From the NCBI GenBank assembly GCA_013824165.1, contig PNNH01000015.1, forward strand, positions 1 through 64,000: a DNA stretch of 64,000 bases, read 5' to 3'. Below, piece after piece: positions 27,616 through 38,312 of the stretch (its first letter is position 1; each line of letters begins with the position of its first letter). Origin of the DNA: Methylibium sp. (lineage in GTDB: Bacteria; Pseudomonadota; Gammaproteobacteria; Burkholderiales; Burkholderiaceae_C). Position numbers and translations under genes: made by a program. The notes under the pieces were generated by a model, which had not been told where the DNA came from, searched no databases, and was given only the letters and a program-made list of their open reading frames with translations.

Positions 27616-28496
27616 CGCCGGATCTGATGGAGCAGGGCGCCAAGGCCCGTGTCGAACATGCATCCAAGGAAGCGGCCACGCAGCAGTCGTCAGGTGACCG
27701 CGGCGCCAGCTTCGGCCGTGTGCTCAAGGCCGGCCTGCCGGACTTCGGCACCGGCGTGGCGCTGTACCTGGACGAGATCACTGTGTCCTTCGACGGCTTC
27801 CGCGCTCTGAACAAGCTCAGCCTGATGGTCGACGTGGGCGAGCTGCGCTGCATCATCGGCCCCAATGGCGCGGGCAAGACCACGATGATGGACGTGATCA
27901 CCGGCAAGACCCGGCCCGACAGCGGCACCGCCAGCTTCGGCCAGAACATCGACCTCTTGCGCCTGCGCGAGAACGAGATCGCGCAGATCGGCATCGGCCG
28001 CAAGTTCCAGAAGCCCACGGTCTACGAGCAGCTCAGCGTGTTCGAGAACCTGGAGCTGGCGCTGAAGGCTGACCGTCGCGTGCGCGCCAGCCTGTTCTCG
28101 CGCCTGAGCGGCGCGCAGCTGGACCGCATCGCCGAGACCCTGCAACTCATCCACCTGCTGCCGCAGGCGCAGACCCAGGCCGGCCTGCTTTCGCATGGCC
28201 AGAAGCAGTGGCTGGAGATTGGCATGCTCTTGATGCAGGACCCGATGCTGCTGCTGCTGGACGAGCCGGTGGCCGGCATGACTGACGAGGAAACCGAGCG
28301 CACCGCAGAGCTCTTCCTGAGCCTCGAAGGCAAGCATTCCCTGGTGGTAGTGGAGCACGACATGAAGTTCGTCGACCAGCTCACGCAAGGCCGCAAGAAG
28401 GTCACCGTGCTGCATGAAGGTTCAGTGCTGGCCGAGGGCCTGCTGTCCGAGGTGCAGGCCAACGAGAAGGTGGTGGAGGTGTACCTTGGGCGTTGA
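27612..28496 (+). CDS. urtD: Urea ABC transporter ATP-binding protein UrtD
   Basis: A 294-residue LivG-type ATPase. Walker A is GPNGAGKTTMM, the signature is LSHGQKQWLEIGMLL and Walker B is LLLLDEPVAGMTDEE. About 50 extra N-terminal residues precede the ABC domain, as in many proteobacterial UrtD proteins. It energises urea import with UrtE. The start overlaps the urtC stop. Unusually, the next gene urtE does not follow directly but lies 384 nt away. Confidence 0.95.
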   Translation: MTPDLMEQGAKARVEHASKEAATQQSSGDRGASFGRVLKAGLPDFGTGVALYLDEITVSFDGFRALNKLSLMVDVGELRCIIGPNGAGKTTMMDVITGKTRPDSGTASFGQNIDLLRLRENEIAQIGIGRKFQKPTVYEQLSVFENLELALKADRRVRASLFSRLSGAQLDRIAETLQLIHLLPQAQTQAGLLSHGQKQWLEIGMLLMQDPMLLLLDEPVAGMTDEETERTAELFLSLEGKHSLVVVEHDMKFVDQLTQGRKKVTVLHEGSVLAEGLLSEVQANEKVVEVYLGR

Positions 28497-28880
28497 TGTG
28501 CTTCGGTGCTGCGTGGTGGGTTCGGGCGCTGGTCGAGCGCCAGCGGGCACCCGTCGGCCTGCATGTCCTCCGAGCCTTCGGCTCTCCCCCTTTGCTGCCG
28601 GCCGACGTGCACCCACTGCCACTCGCCCGGCAGCGCGGACTGCGAAGAGCCTGGAGCGCAGGGCTCGGTGGGTGTGCGCCGAGGGCGGCAGGTGTCCGGC
28701 ATACGCGGGTAAAGGGCGAAGGCCGCAGGCTGGGGGGAGCGAGCTCGGACACAAACTGTCCGGTGGACTGTTTGTGCCTAGCAAGCGCCAGGGCGTCCTC
28801 GCCCTGGCACAGAGTCAGGCGGATGCCTGCCTCCCTTGGCGCGCTCCGGCTTTGGCAGTAGTTGAAGCAGGATTCACACA
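28497..28880. repeat. Hairpin-rich non-coding insert between urtD and urtE
   Basis: 384 nt with no convincing gene: the short frames on either strand are Arg/Ala/Pro-rich without recognisable motifs. It contains three strong inverted repeats: GAGCC/GGCTC (28572-28584); CACAAAC with GTTTGTG plus inner GTCC/GGAC (28750-28776); and a perfect 9-bp stem GCCAGGGCG/CGCCCTGGC with TCCT loop (28787-28808). This looks like a REP-like or other intergenic repeat inserted in an operon that is normally tightly packed. Confidence 0.6.
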
Positions 28881-29609
28881 ATGCTGAAGGTCGACAACAT
28901 CCACCAGTACTACGGCGGCAGCCATATCCTGCGCGGCCTGAGCTTCGAGGCGCAGCAGGGCGAGATCAGCGTGATTCTGGGCCGCAATGGCGTGGGCAAA
29001 AGCACCTTGCTGAAGAGCCTGATGGGTGTGGTGCCGATCAAGAGTGGCAGCGTCAACTTCGACGGCGCCGAGATCGGCCGCGAAACGCCTTACGAGCGCG
29101 TGCGCCGCGGCATCGGCTATGTGCCGCAGGGGCGCGAGATCTTCGGCCGGCTCACGGTGGAGGACAACCTGCGCATGGGCCTGGCCTACAAGAGCGGCAG
29201 CACGCCGATCCCGCCGCAGCTGTTCGAGCTGTTTCCGGTGCTCAAGCAGATGCTGCACCGGCGCGGTGGCGACCTCTCGGGTGGCCAGCAGCAGCAGCTG
29301 GCCATCGCGCGGGCGCTGGCGGCCGGGCCTTCGCTGCTGATCCTGGACGAACCCACCGAAGGCATACAGCCCAGCATCATCAAGGACATCGGCCGCGTGC
29401 TGCGCCAGCTGGCCGACGAGGGCCTGGAGATCGTCGGCCCGGATGGAGGCAAGAAGCAGCGCATGGCCGTGATCCTGGTCGAGCAGTACTACGACTTCGC
29501 CGAGGAGCTGGCCGACCAGTATCTGGTGATGGAGCGCGGTGAGTTCATTGCGCGTGGCCGCGGCGACGAGATGCAGGCCAAGGGCATACGCCAGCTTGTG
29601 TCCATCTAG
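28881..29609 (+). CDS. urtE: Urea ABC transporter ATP-binding protein UrtE
   Basis: A 242-residue LivF-type ATPase. Walker A is LGRNGVGKSTLLKSL, the signature is LSGGQQQQLAIARAL and Walker B is LLILDEPTEGIQPSIIKDIG. The H-loop region is VILVEQYYDFAEELADQY. Between the Walker B helix and the H loop there are roughly ten extra residues (around EIVGPDGGKKQRM) compared with the usual short RGDMAIVLVEQY connection. It is separated from urtD by a 384-nt repeat-bearing gap and may depend on readthrough or a local promoter. Confidence 0.94.
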   Translation: MLKVDNIHQYYGGSHILRGLSFEAQQGEISVILGRNGVGKSTLLKSLMGVVPIKSGSVNFDGAEIGRETPYERVRRGIGYVPQGREIFGRLTVEDNLRMGLAYKSGSTPIPPQLFELFPVLKQMLHRRGGDLSGGQQQQLAIARALAAGPSLLILDEPTEGIQPSIIKDIGRVLRQLADEGLEIVGPDGGKKQRMAVILVEQYYDFAEELADQYLVMERGEFIARGRGDEMQAKGIRQLVSI

Positions 29610-29619
29610 GCTTGGTATC

Positions 29620-29651
29620 GTGCGGGCTGTCTTTCAGCCGCCAGCCCGCAC
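29620..29651 (+). promoter_or_regulatory. Hairpin over the ribosome-binding region of the CDF gene
   Basis: Perfect 10-bp stem GTGCGGGCTG (29620-29629)/CAGCCCGCAC (29642-29651) with a 12-nt loop. It ends 6 nt before the ATG of the cation-efflux gene and starts 10 nt after the urtE stop. No Shine-Dalgarno sequence is evident, so the stem may mask translation initiation, or serve as the urtE 3' end. Confidence 0.5.
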
Positions 29652-29657
29652 GCCGCC

Positions 29658-30620
29658 ATGCACGATCACCAAGGCCATGACCACGGCCACCACCACCACC
29701 ACCACCCTGCGCCGGCCAACTTCGACCGCGCCTTCGCCATCGGCATCGCACTGAACCTGGGCTTCGTCTGCGTCGAGGCCTACTACGGCTGGAAGATCGA
29801 CTCACTGGCGCTTCTGGCGGATGCCGGCCACAACCTTAGCGATGTGGCCGGCCTGGTGCTGGCCTGGGGTGGGGTGTTGGCAGGGCGGCTGCGGCCGGAC
29901 GCGCGCCACACCTATGGCTGGAAGCGCGCCTCGATCCTGGCGGCCTTCATCAACGCGCTGCTGCTGCTGGTGGCCATGGGTTCGCTGGGCTGGGAGGCGG
30001 TGCAGCGCCTGCAGTCGCCGCAGGCCGTCGAGGGCTGGACCATGATGGCTGTGGCCGGCGTGGGCATCGTCATCAACACTGCTACCGCCTTGCTGTTCAT
30101 GCGCGGCGGCGAGCATGACCTGAATATCCGCGGTGCTTTCTTGCACATGGCCGCTGATGCGCTGGTCTCGGCCGGCGTGGTGCTGGCCGGGGCGCTGGTG
30201 CTGTGGCAGGGCTGGGCCTGGATCGACCCGGTGCTGAGCCTCGTTATCGCGCTCGTCATCGTTGTCGGCACCTGGCATCTGTTCCGCCAGTCGCTGCATC
30301 TGCTGTTCGACGGCGTGCCCGACAAGCTCGACCTGGTGGAGGTGCGGTCACTGCTGGAGCGGCTGCCGGGCGTCGAGCGTGTGCACGATCTGCATGTCTG
30401 GGCCATGAGCAGCACCGAGACTGCGCTTACCGCACATCTGGTGATGCCGGCCGGCGGCGCGGACGACGCCTTCCTGCGCGAGGCCAGCGCGCAGCTCGAT
30501 GCCCGCTTTCACATCGGCCATGTCACCTTGCAGGCGGTACGCGTGCCCTTCATGCAGCCTTGCTTCGAGCCGCACCGGCTGAGACACGCGGACGAGTCGT
30601 CGGCGCATGTGCATGGATGA
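29658..30620 (+). CDS. Cation diffusion facilitator (CzcD/ZitB-like Zn2+/Co2+ efflux)
   Basis: A 320-residue inner-membrane metal/proton antiporter. The His-rich N-terminus (DHQGHDHGHHHHHH) and six predicted helices carry the CDF metal sites ADAGHNLSD (helix 2) and HMAADALVS (helix 5). The C-terminal cytosolic domain contains VHDLHVWAMSSTETALTAHLVMP. This fits the ZitB/CzcD subgroup exporting Zn and related divalent cations. It follows urtE but lacks a purine-rich ribosome site and sits behind a hairpin. Confidence 0.93.
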   Translation: MHDHQGHDHGHHHHHHPAPANFDRAFAIGIALNLGFVCVEAYYGWKIDSLALLADAGHNLSDVAGLVLAWGGVLAGRLRPDARHTYGWKRASILAAFINALLLLVAMGSLGWEAVQRLQSPQAVEGWTMMAVAGVGIVINTATALLFMRGGEHDLNIRGAFLHMAADALVSAGVVLAGALVLWQGWAWIDPVLSLVIALVIVVGTWHLFRQSLHLLFDGVPDKLDLVEVRSLLERLPGVERVHDLHVWAMSSTETALTAHLVMPAGGADDAFLREASAQLDARFHIGHVTLQAVRVPFMQPCFEPHRLRHADESSAHVHG

Positions 30621-30638
30621 GGCCGCCGGCCGAGGCAT

Positions 30639-30667
30639 AAAAAAGCCCCAGGCCAGGGGCCTGGGGC
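30639..30667 (-). terminator. Rho-independent terminator of the chemoreceptor gene
   Basis: Perfect 10-bp stem GCCCCAGGCC (30645-30654)/GGCCTGGGGC (30658-30667) with loop AGG, flanked on the left by six A residues (30639-30644). Read on the minus strand this is a stem followed by TTTTTT, a canonical intrinsic terminator. It also lies just after the plus-strand CDF gene, so it may work weakly in both directions. Confidence 0.85.
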
Positions 30668-30838
30668 ATCAAAGGCGCTGCTGACGCCGCCCGGGACGCT
30701 GTGCACCTGCTGGGCAGGCGCGGCATGGGGCTGCGGCGTGGTGATGTTGAGCGCGTGCGGTGCGGGCGCTGGCGTGCTGCTGGATGTCGGCGGCACGCGG
30801 CCTGGGCACTCAGAAAGCCGGGATGGCGGTGACTCCGC

Positions 30839-32650
30839 TCAGAACTCGCTCCAGTCGCCGTCAGCAGCGGGTGCTGCCGGTTTGCTGGTGGCGCGCGGCG
30901 CCGGGGCTGGAGATGGCGATGGGGGGCTGCTGCGCGGCGCTGCCGGGCTGCCGCTGGCGCCAGGCGTCGGCTTGCTGCTGCTGGCCGAGACCGGCTTGGC
31001 ATGTTTCGCCGGGGCGGCCTTGGGCGTGATGTTGGCGGCGGGCTTGTGCGCTGGCTTGTGGCTCGGCGCCGCCGGTGCCGCCTTGCTGAAACCCTGCTGC
31101 TGGGCGGCCAGCTTGAAGCTCGCCACGGCCTGCAGCAGGCGGGAGGCCTGAGCCTTCAGGCTCTCGCTGGCGGCGGCACTTTCTTCCACCAGCGCCGCAT
31201 TCTGCTGCGTGGCGCGGTCAAGCTGGGTGACGGCTTCGCCGACCTGGGCGATGCCGGCGCTCTGCTCGACGCTGGCGCTGCTGATCTCGCCGACGATGTC
31301 GGCCACGCGCTGCACCGAGCTGACGATGTCCTGCATGGTCTGGCCGGCACGGTCCACCAGCTGCGTGCCGCTCTGCACACGCTCGACCGAAGCGCTGATC
31401 AGGCTCTTGATTTCCTTGGCGGCATCGGCGCTGCGCTGGGCCAGGCTGCGCACCTCGCTGGCCACCACCGCGAAGCCACGGCCCTGCTCACCGGCGCGGG
31501 CGGCTTCCACCGCGGCGTTCAGCGCCAGGATATTGGTCTGGAAGGCGATGCCGTCGATCACGGTGATGATGTCGGCGATGCGCTTGGAGCTGTCCTCGAT
31601 GCCGCGCATCGTGCTCACCACCTCGCCCACCACCTGGCCGCCGTTGCGCGCCACCTCGCTGGCACTCTGCGCCAGCTGGTTGGCGGTCTGCGCGCTGTCG
31701 GCGTTCTGGCGTACGGTGGCGCTGAGTTGTTCCATCGTCGCCGAGGTTTCCTCCAGCGACGAGGCCTGGTCTTCTGTGCGGGCCGACAGGTCGGCATTGC
31801 CCTGCGCAATCTCGGCGCTGGCGGTGGCCACCGATTCGGAGCCCTCGCGCACATTGCCGACCGTGGCGATCAGGCTCTGCTGCATGCGCTGCATCGCCGC
31901 CAGCAGCTGCGCGGTTTCATCCTTGCCGCGCACCTCGATGCGCTGGCTCAGATCTCCATCCGCCACGCGGTCGGCCGCGTTGACGGCCTCGGCCAGCGGA
32001 CGAGTGATGGCACGCATCAGTGCGATGGCCAGGGCGATACCCACGCCGGCCGCCGCGAGCGTCACCAGCAGCAGCCATAGGGAGGCCGACTTGAAGATGG
32101 ATTCGCCATGGGCCGCCGATTCGTCGGCGCCGTCGGCCTGGAACTTCACCATCGCGTCGATGTTCTTGCTGAGATCCAGATAGGTCTGGCGGGCCACGCC
32201 GCCGACGATCTCCTGGGCGCCGAAGGAGTTGCCCTCGCGCTGGGTCAGGATGGCACGCTGGGTATGGCCCTGATACGCCTGCCACTTGGCTTTGAAGGCT
32301 TCAAAGTCCTTGCGCTCCTGCTCGTCGACGATCAGCTTCTCGTAAGCGGCCGCATTCGTCTGCATGCCGGCTAGCGCAGCCTTCATATTGTCTTCGCCGA
32401 TCTTGGCCTGCTCGGGCGACATATTGGACATGGCCTGCAGCACGCCGATGCGGTAGTCCGACGCGTTGACCTCGATGGAGTAGGCCAGGCGCGTGGCCGG
32501 CAGCCAGTTGCCGCTGATCTCGCGCGACTCCTCATGGATGATCAGCATGCGCGAGTAGGCAAAGATCGCCAGACCCGCCAGCAGCAGCACCATGAGGGCA
32601 AAGGCGAGCGCCAGCTTGGCGCCGATGCGTAGATTCTGGAACGACTGCAT
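30839..32650 (-). CDS. Methyl-accepting chemotaxis protein with C-terminal tether pentapeptide
   Basis: A 603-residue chemoreceptor. TM1 (about 11-33), a four-helix-bundle periplasmic ligand domain, TM2 (about 188-212, [23 protein letters not shown]), a HAMP domain ([20 protein letters not shown]), and a signalling hairpin containing [22 protein letters not shown]. About 90 residues of Ala/Pro/Ser-rich linker lead to the extreme C-terminus DWSEF, which fits the xWxxF pentapeptide that docks CheR/CheB. ATG 32650 has AGGAGA upstream and starts [13 protein letters not shown], typical of the family. The ligand is unknown. Confidence 0.93.
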   Translation of the reverse strand: MQSFQNLRIGAKLALAFALMVLLLAGLAIFAYSRMLIIHEESREISGNWLPATRLAYSIEVNASDYRIGVLQAMSNMSPEQAKIGEDNMKAALAGMQTNAAAYEKLIVDEQERKDFEAFKAKWQAYQGHTQRAILTQREGNSFGAQEIVGGVARQTYLDLSKNIDAMVKFQADGADESAAHGESIFKSASLWLLLVTLAAAGVGIALAIALMRAITRPLAEAVNAADRVADGDLSQRIEVRGKDETAQLLAAMQRMQQSLIATVGNVREGSESVATASAEIAQGNADLSARTEDQASSLEETSATMEQLSATVRQNADSAQTANQLAQSASEVARNGGQVVGEVVSTMRGIEDSSKRIADIITVIDGIAFQTNILALNAAVEAARAGEQGRGFAVVASEVRSLAQRSADAAKEIKSLISASVERVQSGTQLVDRAGQTMQDIVSSVQRVADIVGEISSASVEQSAGIAQVGEAVTQLDRATQQNAALVEESAAASESLKAQASRLLQAVASFKLAAQQQGFSKAAPAAPSHKPAHKPAANITPKAAPAKHAKPVSASSSKPTPGASGSPAAPRSSPPSPSPAPAPRATSKPAAPAADGDWSEF

Positions 32651-32734
32651 ATGCTCTCCTGGCAGAGGACGGCCTCGCGCTCGGGAGTGCGCCGCAGACC
32701 GTAACAGGGATGCATCATCCCCGTGCCGGCCCAT

Positions 32735-32761
32735 CCCGAAGCCCTGATGAAGGGCCTCGGG
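32735..32761 (-). terminator. Hairpin after the S9 peptidase gene
   Basis: 11-bp stem with one mismatch, CCCGAAGCCCT (32735-32745)/AGGGCCTCGGG (32751-32761), between the S9 peptidase stop and the chemoreceptor start on the minus strand. No T tract, so termination is uncertain. Confidence 0.35.
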
Positions 32762-32818
32762 AGCAGCCAATTTGTCCTCAGCGCCGGAGCGCTGTGCGGC
32801 GGTGCCGCCTGAGGGCGC

Positions 32819-34960
<2,142 letters not shown>

Positions 34961-35300
34961 GCTTTGGAGTTCCTTGCCGGCCGATGGGCTGGCGCGGGCA
35001 GCAGTATCAGCCAAAAGCAGCGAGGGCTGCGGCCGCTTGGCCTATTTGCCCGCCGGCTGCAAGCCATGGTGCGCCAGCCTTGTCTGTCAGTTGCGCTGAT
35101 CGCGCAGGCCAGTCAGAACCGTCGGGAGGCGATCCAGCATGGGCTTGGGCAGCGCCAGCGAGATCAAGGCGCACCGGAGGTGGCTGTTGGGTGGCTGCCT
35201 GGCGATGTGCAGGCTGGCGGCCATCTCCGGCAGCTGCTGCTGCCACCAGGGCGGACCACTTGCCGAGAGAAAGGACACATCGACGCGGCCGGGCAGCAGC
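34961..35300. other. Intergenic stretch before the IS110 remnant; no secure gene
   Basis: 340 nt. The only frame of note is on the minus strand at 35087-35278 (63 codons, ending LPTVLTGLRDQRN), which could be the severed C-terminal tail of a gene once located upstream of the S9 peptidase. I do not recognise it and it has no supporting motif. Confidence 0.3.
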
Positions 35301-35739
35301 TTGGACGCTCAAACGGACAGCAACGACTTCGCTTTAGCGGATGCGCCGCGCGATGGCGAGGTCCGCCATGTCGGCAGCACCGGCGCTGAACTGGGCTCAC
35401 TGGACAAGGCGCCGCGCCGTCTGCTCAGCCTCGGCAAGCCCCTCCGGCTGCGTGAGCTGGCGCCACATCCGCGCGCAGGGCTGGCACTGCGAGGTGGTCG
35501 CGCCCTCGTCGATCGCCCGGCCCAGCAGCGACCGAGTAAAGACAGATCGGCGCGATGGCTTGCAGCTGGCTAGGCAGGCTCGCTCGGGCGAGCCTGCCGT
35601 GGTAAGCGTCCCCGCCGAGGTGGACGAGGCGGTGCATGATCTTGTGTGCGCACGAGGAAACACTTTGCGCGAGCAGCGTAATGGGCACTATCGCCTGAAG
35701 GCCCTGCTGCTGCAAGCCGCATGCGGCCTCAGCGCCTAG
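35301..35739 (+). pseudogene. IS110-family transposase remnant, frameshifted and truncated
   Basis: Two adjacent frames together give an IS110-type N-terminal half. First comes a DEDD-domain start (SNDFALADAPRDGEVRHVG, then GAELGSLDKAPRRLLSLGKPL) in one frame. A +1 shift near 35440 leads into WRHIRAQGWHCEVVAPSSIA, then DRVKTDRRDGLQLARQARSGE and EVDEAVHDLVCARG, the most conserved IS110 block, ending at a stop at 35737-35739. The C-terminal transposase domain and any insertion ends are missing. It is clearly inactive, and marks past insertion and decay at the edge of an altered region. Confidence 0.8.
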
Positions 35740-35942
35740 ACCTAAGGCGCCCTGCGACGAACACGTGGCTTGAGGTGCCCAACGCTCGCACATCAACAGG
35801 AGCAACGGGCGCGCATCCACTTCGGGAGGCACTTAACGGGCTCTGTCACGTTCCTCCAGAATTCATCAGCAGCGCTGGGGCTGAGGTCTTTCCGCTGGAC
35901 AGGGGCGGCTATATGTCACCGCTCAGGCCCTCGAGGATCCGT

Positions 35943-36872
35943 TCACAACGGCGCGACAGGCACGCAGATCTGGCACGTGAAATCGCCCGTTTCTTCGTCG
36001 TACGTCGCGTCCGGTGGGTACAACTCAAAACACGGCCTCCCGTCGAGTTGCAGGCCGCTGGTGGGAAGCCAGTCGCGCAGCAGCCTGGACCAAGCCATGC
36101 CAATCTCGCTTGCGGGGCCCGAGTAGTCAACAACAGCGTACATGCCGCCGGGTAAGGTTGCCCGCAACGCGTTGCCGCTGAGTAGTGACTTCTCTGCTAC
36201 TTCGATGCAGGCGTCGTACCGGCACTTCGCTGGTGAAGTGATGCTCGGATCATCGTGGCTGATGCCGTAGCGGGAAGCCCCCAGGAGAGAGTTGGCGACC
36301 ATCCATGGGTAGACGGTCTCCTGCCAGAACTGGCCTACTGTGTCACCGTAGGGCCCTAGATGGCGGAGGTAGGCAATGTGGACGGGCTTTAAGGTTTTGA
36401 GACTAACTTGCATGGCTTGCTCCGAGTCAGGTTGAATGGAGTCGCCATGGTGCTGCGAGTGGTTGAAACCGCCCTGATTTCCATTGCCTTTCGCCTGACC
36501 AAGATTGCTATGTTCGGCTTGTCTGGGCGCGCATCGTCGCCAAGCAGACGGCGCAGAACCGAAATGGGCCCGGAAGGCCCTGCTGAACGCCTCGGCTGAA
36601 CCAAACCCAACCGATAGGGCGACGTCAAGGACGCTCAAGGCCGGCTGAGCAGCTAGCCGTGCCGCACCAATTTCCACACGCCGCCGCCGCAAAAACTCCC
36701 CCAGCCGCTCTCCCGTCCACGCGGCGAAAAGCCTATGGAAGTGGTACGGAGAGAACGCTGCCACCGCAGCGAGCGCATTGAGGTCAAGCTCGTTTGCGAT
36801 GTTGTTGTCGATGTGCTGAAGTACGCGATGCATTCGCGCGTCATAGACAGCTCGACTGGAGCGGTGGGTCAT
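35943..36872 (-). CDS. AraC-family regulator with GyrI-like effector domain (Rob/SbmC type)
   Basis: A 309-residue protein. An AraC DNA-binding domain at the N-terminus (about 5-110) has both helix-turn-helix units (LDLNALAAVAAFSPYHFHRLFAAWTGE; VLDVALSVGFGSAEAFSRAFRAHFG). A GyrI-like small-molecule domain follows (about 155-309; IAYLRHLGPYGDTVGQFWQE; YDACIEVAEKSLL; GGMYAVVDYSGP; CFELYPPDATYDEETGDFTCQICVPV). The start is taken at 36872 (MTHRSSRAVY). Base composition is visibly more AT-rich than in the neighbours, and it is bracketed by transposase debris, suggesting acquisition. The target genes are unknown. Confidence 0.88.
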   Translation of the reverse strand: MTHRSSRAVYDARMHRVLQHIDNNIANELDLNALAAVAAFSPYHFHRLFAAWTGERLGEFLRRRRVEIGAARLAAQPALSVLDVALSVGFGSAEAFSRAFRAHFGSAPSAWRRCAPRQAEHSNLGQAKGNGNQGGFNHSQHHGDSIQPDSEQAMQVSLKTLKPVHIAYLRHLGPYGDTVGQFWQETVYPWMVANSLLGASRYGISHDDPSITSPAKCRYDACIEVAEKSLLSGNALRATLPGGMYAVVDYSGPASEIGMAWSRLLRDWLPTSGLQLDGRPCFELYPPDATYDEETGDFTCQICVPVAPL

Positions 36873-37170
36873 TTTGACGTCTAGCGGTGAAGCTTCAATA
36901 GGTTGGATCAGTTGTTCATCCGGACTGGGTTCGAGCGACTGGACGCCGCCAAACACACCGCCCACTGCAGCGCCAGCACCGGATCAACAGCCATAAGCAT
37001 GCCCGACTTGCGCGCGCCCGCTGCATCGAGAGGGCCAAGCAGATCATCAGAGGCGGGCTCAGCGCCCCTGAAGCCGCCGCTGCGCGGGTCGGGGAGTTTT
37101 TCTGGCCGGCGGTGGGGCCTTCCATCGACGAGGACGCCAGCCTGGCCTGCTCGGCCATGCATCCGGACGA
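36873..37170. other. Degenerate intergenic stretch between araC-type gene and transposase fragment
   Basis: 298 nt upstream of the AraC-type gene. Short frames on both strands lack convincing motifs. One plus-strand reading (ARCIERAKQIIRGGLSAPEAA) faintly resembles the helix-turn-helix start of an IS481-type transposase, but this is not strong enough to call. Confidence 0.35.
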
Positions 37171-37338
37171 GACGAAGGCGCAAACGCCTATGCCCCTGAG
37201 GAACTTCGTGGCGTCTGGCGCAAGGATGGGGCCAGCGTGCAGCGGCTGCTTACCGACAACGGCTCAGCCATCCGCACACAGAAGTTCCGTCAGGCCAGCC
37301 AGGAACTTGGCACAGCGCACTCAGCCTTGGCGCAGTGA
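37171..37338 (+). pseudogene. Transposase (rve integrase-core) fragment, IS481/IS3-like
   Basis: About 55 codons in one frame contain WRKDGASVQRLLTDNGSAIR and KFRQASQELGTAHSAL, which fits the DDE-core block of IS481/IS3 transposases (usually ...VMTDNGSxYxSxxFxxxxxxLGIxHxxT). It stops at 37336-37338 before the expected RPYTPQTNGKAERF. The preceding 180 nt look degenerate and may hold more of the same element. It sits directly after the 3' end of ureD, where ureABC would be expected. Confidence 0.6.
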
Positions 37339-37441
37339 AAGCATCGCCACAGTTGCCAGCGTTCGCCCAGCGGCATCGGTGGCTTGCCGCCCGCCTCCAG
37401 ACTCAGCTCGTCAAGCAAAAAAGCGCTTGCTAGCGGTTCTG

Positions 37442-38275
37442 TCAGGTGCGCCAGATGCGCGGCGCGCAGGGCGCCAGTTGCCAGGCCAGCTGGCGCCAGG
37501 CGGCCCAGACTTCAGTGAGCAAGCCCATCACCGGCTCCACCCGCGCGCCCAGCACCCGCAGCACGACGATGCCGGGCTCGGGTGCGGTGCTGCCAGATGT
37601 GGCGGCCAGCGCGTGGCGGCTGCTGATGTCGCGAGCGGATTCCAGCAAGGCCTCGCGCCTCGCACCGAGCATCGCTTGGCCGGCGGCGAACCACAGGCTG
37701 CCCATCACGCTGTGGCCGGCCAGGCCCAGTGGTGAGTGCAGCAGCGCTAGATCGTCGGCGGCGATGCGCCCGCGCTCCAGCCAGCGGCCGGGCAGTTCCA
37801 GGTGTTGGGTGTAGTGGCCGCGCTCGAAGGGCCGCTCGGCGGCAGGCAGGCCCAGGGCCAGCAGGTCCCAGCCCATCATCTCTGCGCCGGGGGCGAGGTC
37901 AAATCGCAGCTGGTTCTCGCCCAACGCACCGTCATAGATCAGGGTTTCCAGCGGCAGCCATTCCAGCCGCGTGCCAGCTTCCAGCCTTGCCACCAGGCTC
38001 TGGCAGGCGGTCTCGCCGGCACTGCGGTAGAAGCGCGCGGCGCTCGGGGTGGTGATCAGCGCATGGCTGCCCTGGGCCAAGTTGATGGCGATGTCGAGCC
38101 GGTCGCCGCCCACCATGCCGCCGGGCGGATGCACCAGCACATGGTGGCAGACGCCAGGCCCTTCGGGATACAGGCGCTGCAGCACCCGCAAGGGACCGTC
38201 ATGCAGATCCAGCGCAATGCAGCGGCCGGTGTCATCGCGGCGGTAGTCGAGTTTCAGATGTCCGTGCCAGCTCAT
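37442..38275 (-). CDS. ureD: Urease accessory protein UreD (stand-alone copy)
   Basis: A 277-residue UreD/UreH protein, full length. Family segments include WHGHLKLDYRRDDTGRC, LHDGPLRVLQRLYPEGPGVCHHVLVHPPGGMVGGDRLDI, SAARFYRSAGETACQ, and the terminal VWAAWRQLAWQLAPCAPRIWRT. UreD scaffolds UreF/UreG during nickel insertion into urease. The start at 38275 (MSWHG) matches known UreD N-termini; the longer frame is spurious. No ureA/B/C/E/F/G follows: instead there is a transposase fragment and an AraC-type gene. It is downstream of a porin and ABC transporter on the same strand, separated by a strong hairpin. Confidence 0.92.
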   Translation of the reverse strand: MSWHGHLKLDYRRDDTGRCIALDLHDGPLRVLQRLYPEGPGVCHHVLVHPPGGMVGGDRLDIAINLAQGSHALITTPSAARFYRSAGETACQSLVARLEAGTRLEWLPLETLIYDGALGENQLRFDLAPGAEMMGWDLLALGLPAAERPFERGHYTQHLELPGRWLERGRIAADDLALLHSPLGLAGHSVMGSLWFAAGQAMLGARREALLESARDISSRHALAATSGSTAPEPGIVVLRVLGARVEPVMGLLTEVWAAWRQLAWQLAPCAPRIWRT

Positions 38276-38312
38276 GGGCGCAGGGTAGCAAACAGGCGGG
38301 GCGAGACAAGAC

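Noticed and set aside
28493-28861. Possible small gene in the urtD-urtE gap (122 codons plus strand, also frames on the minus strand)
   Set aside because: No motif, no ribosome site, low-complexity composition, and the segment is dominated by inverted repeats.
35087-35278. 63-codon minus-strand frame upstream of the S9 peptidase as a real gene
   Set aside because: Not recognised and lacking a ribosome site; at most a severed tail of an older gene next to the IS110 scar, so listed only as an intergenic note.
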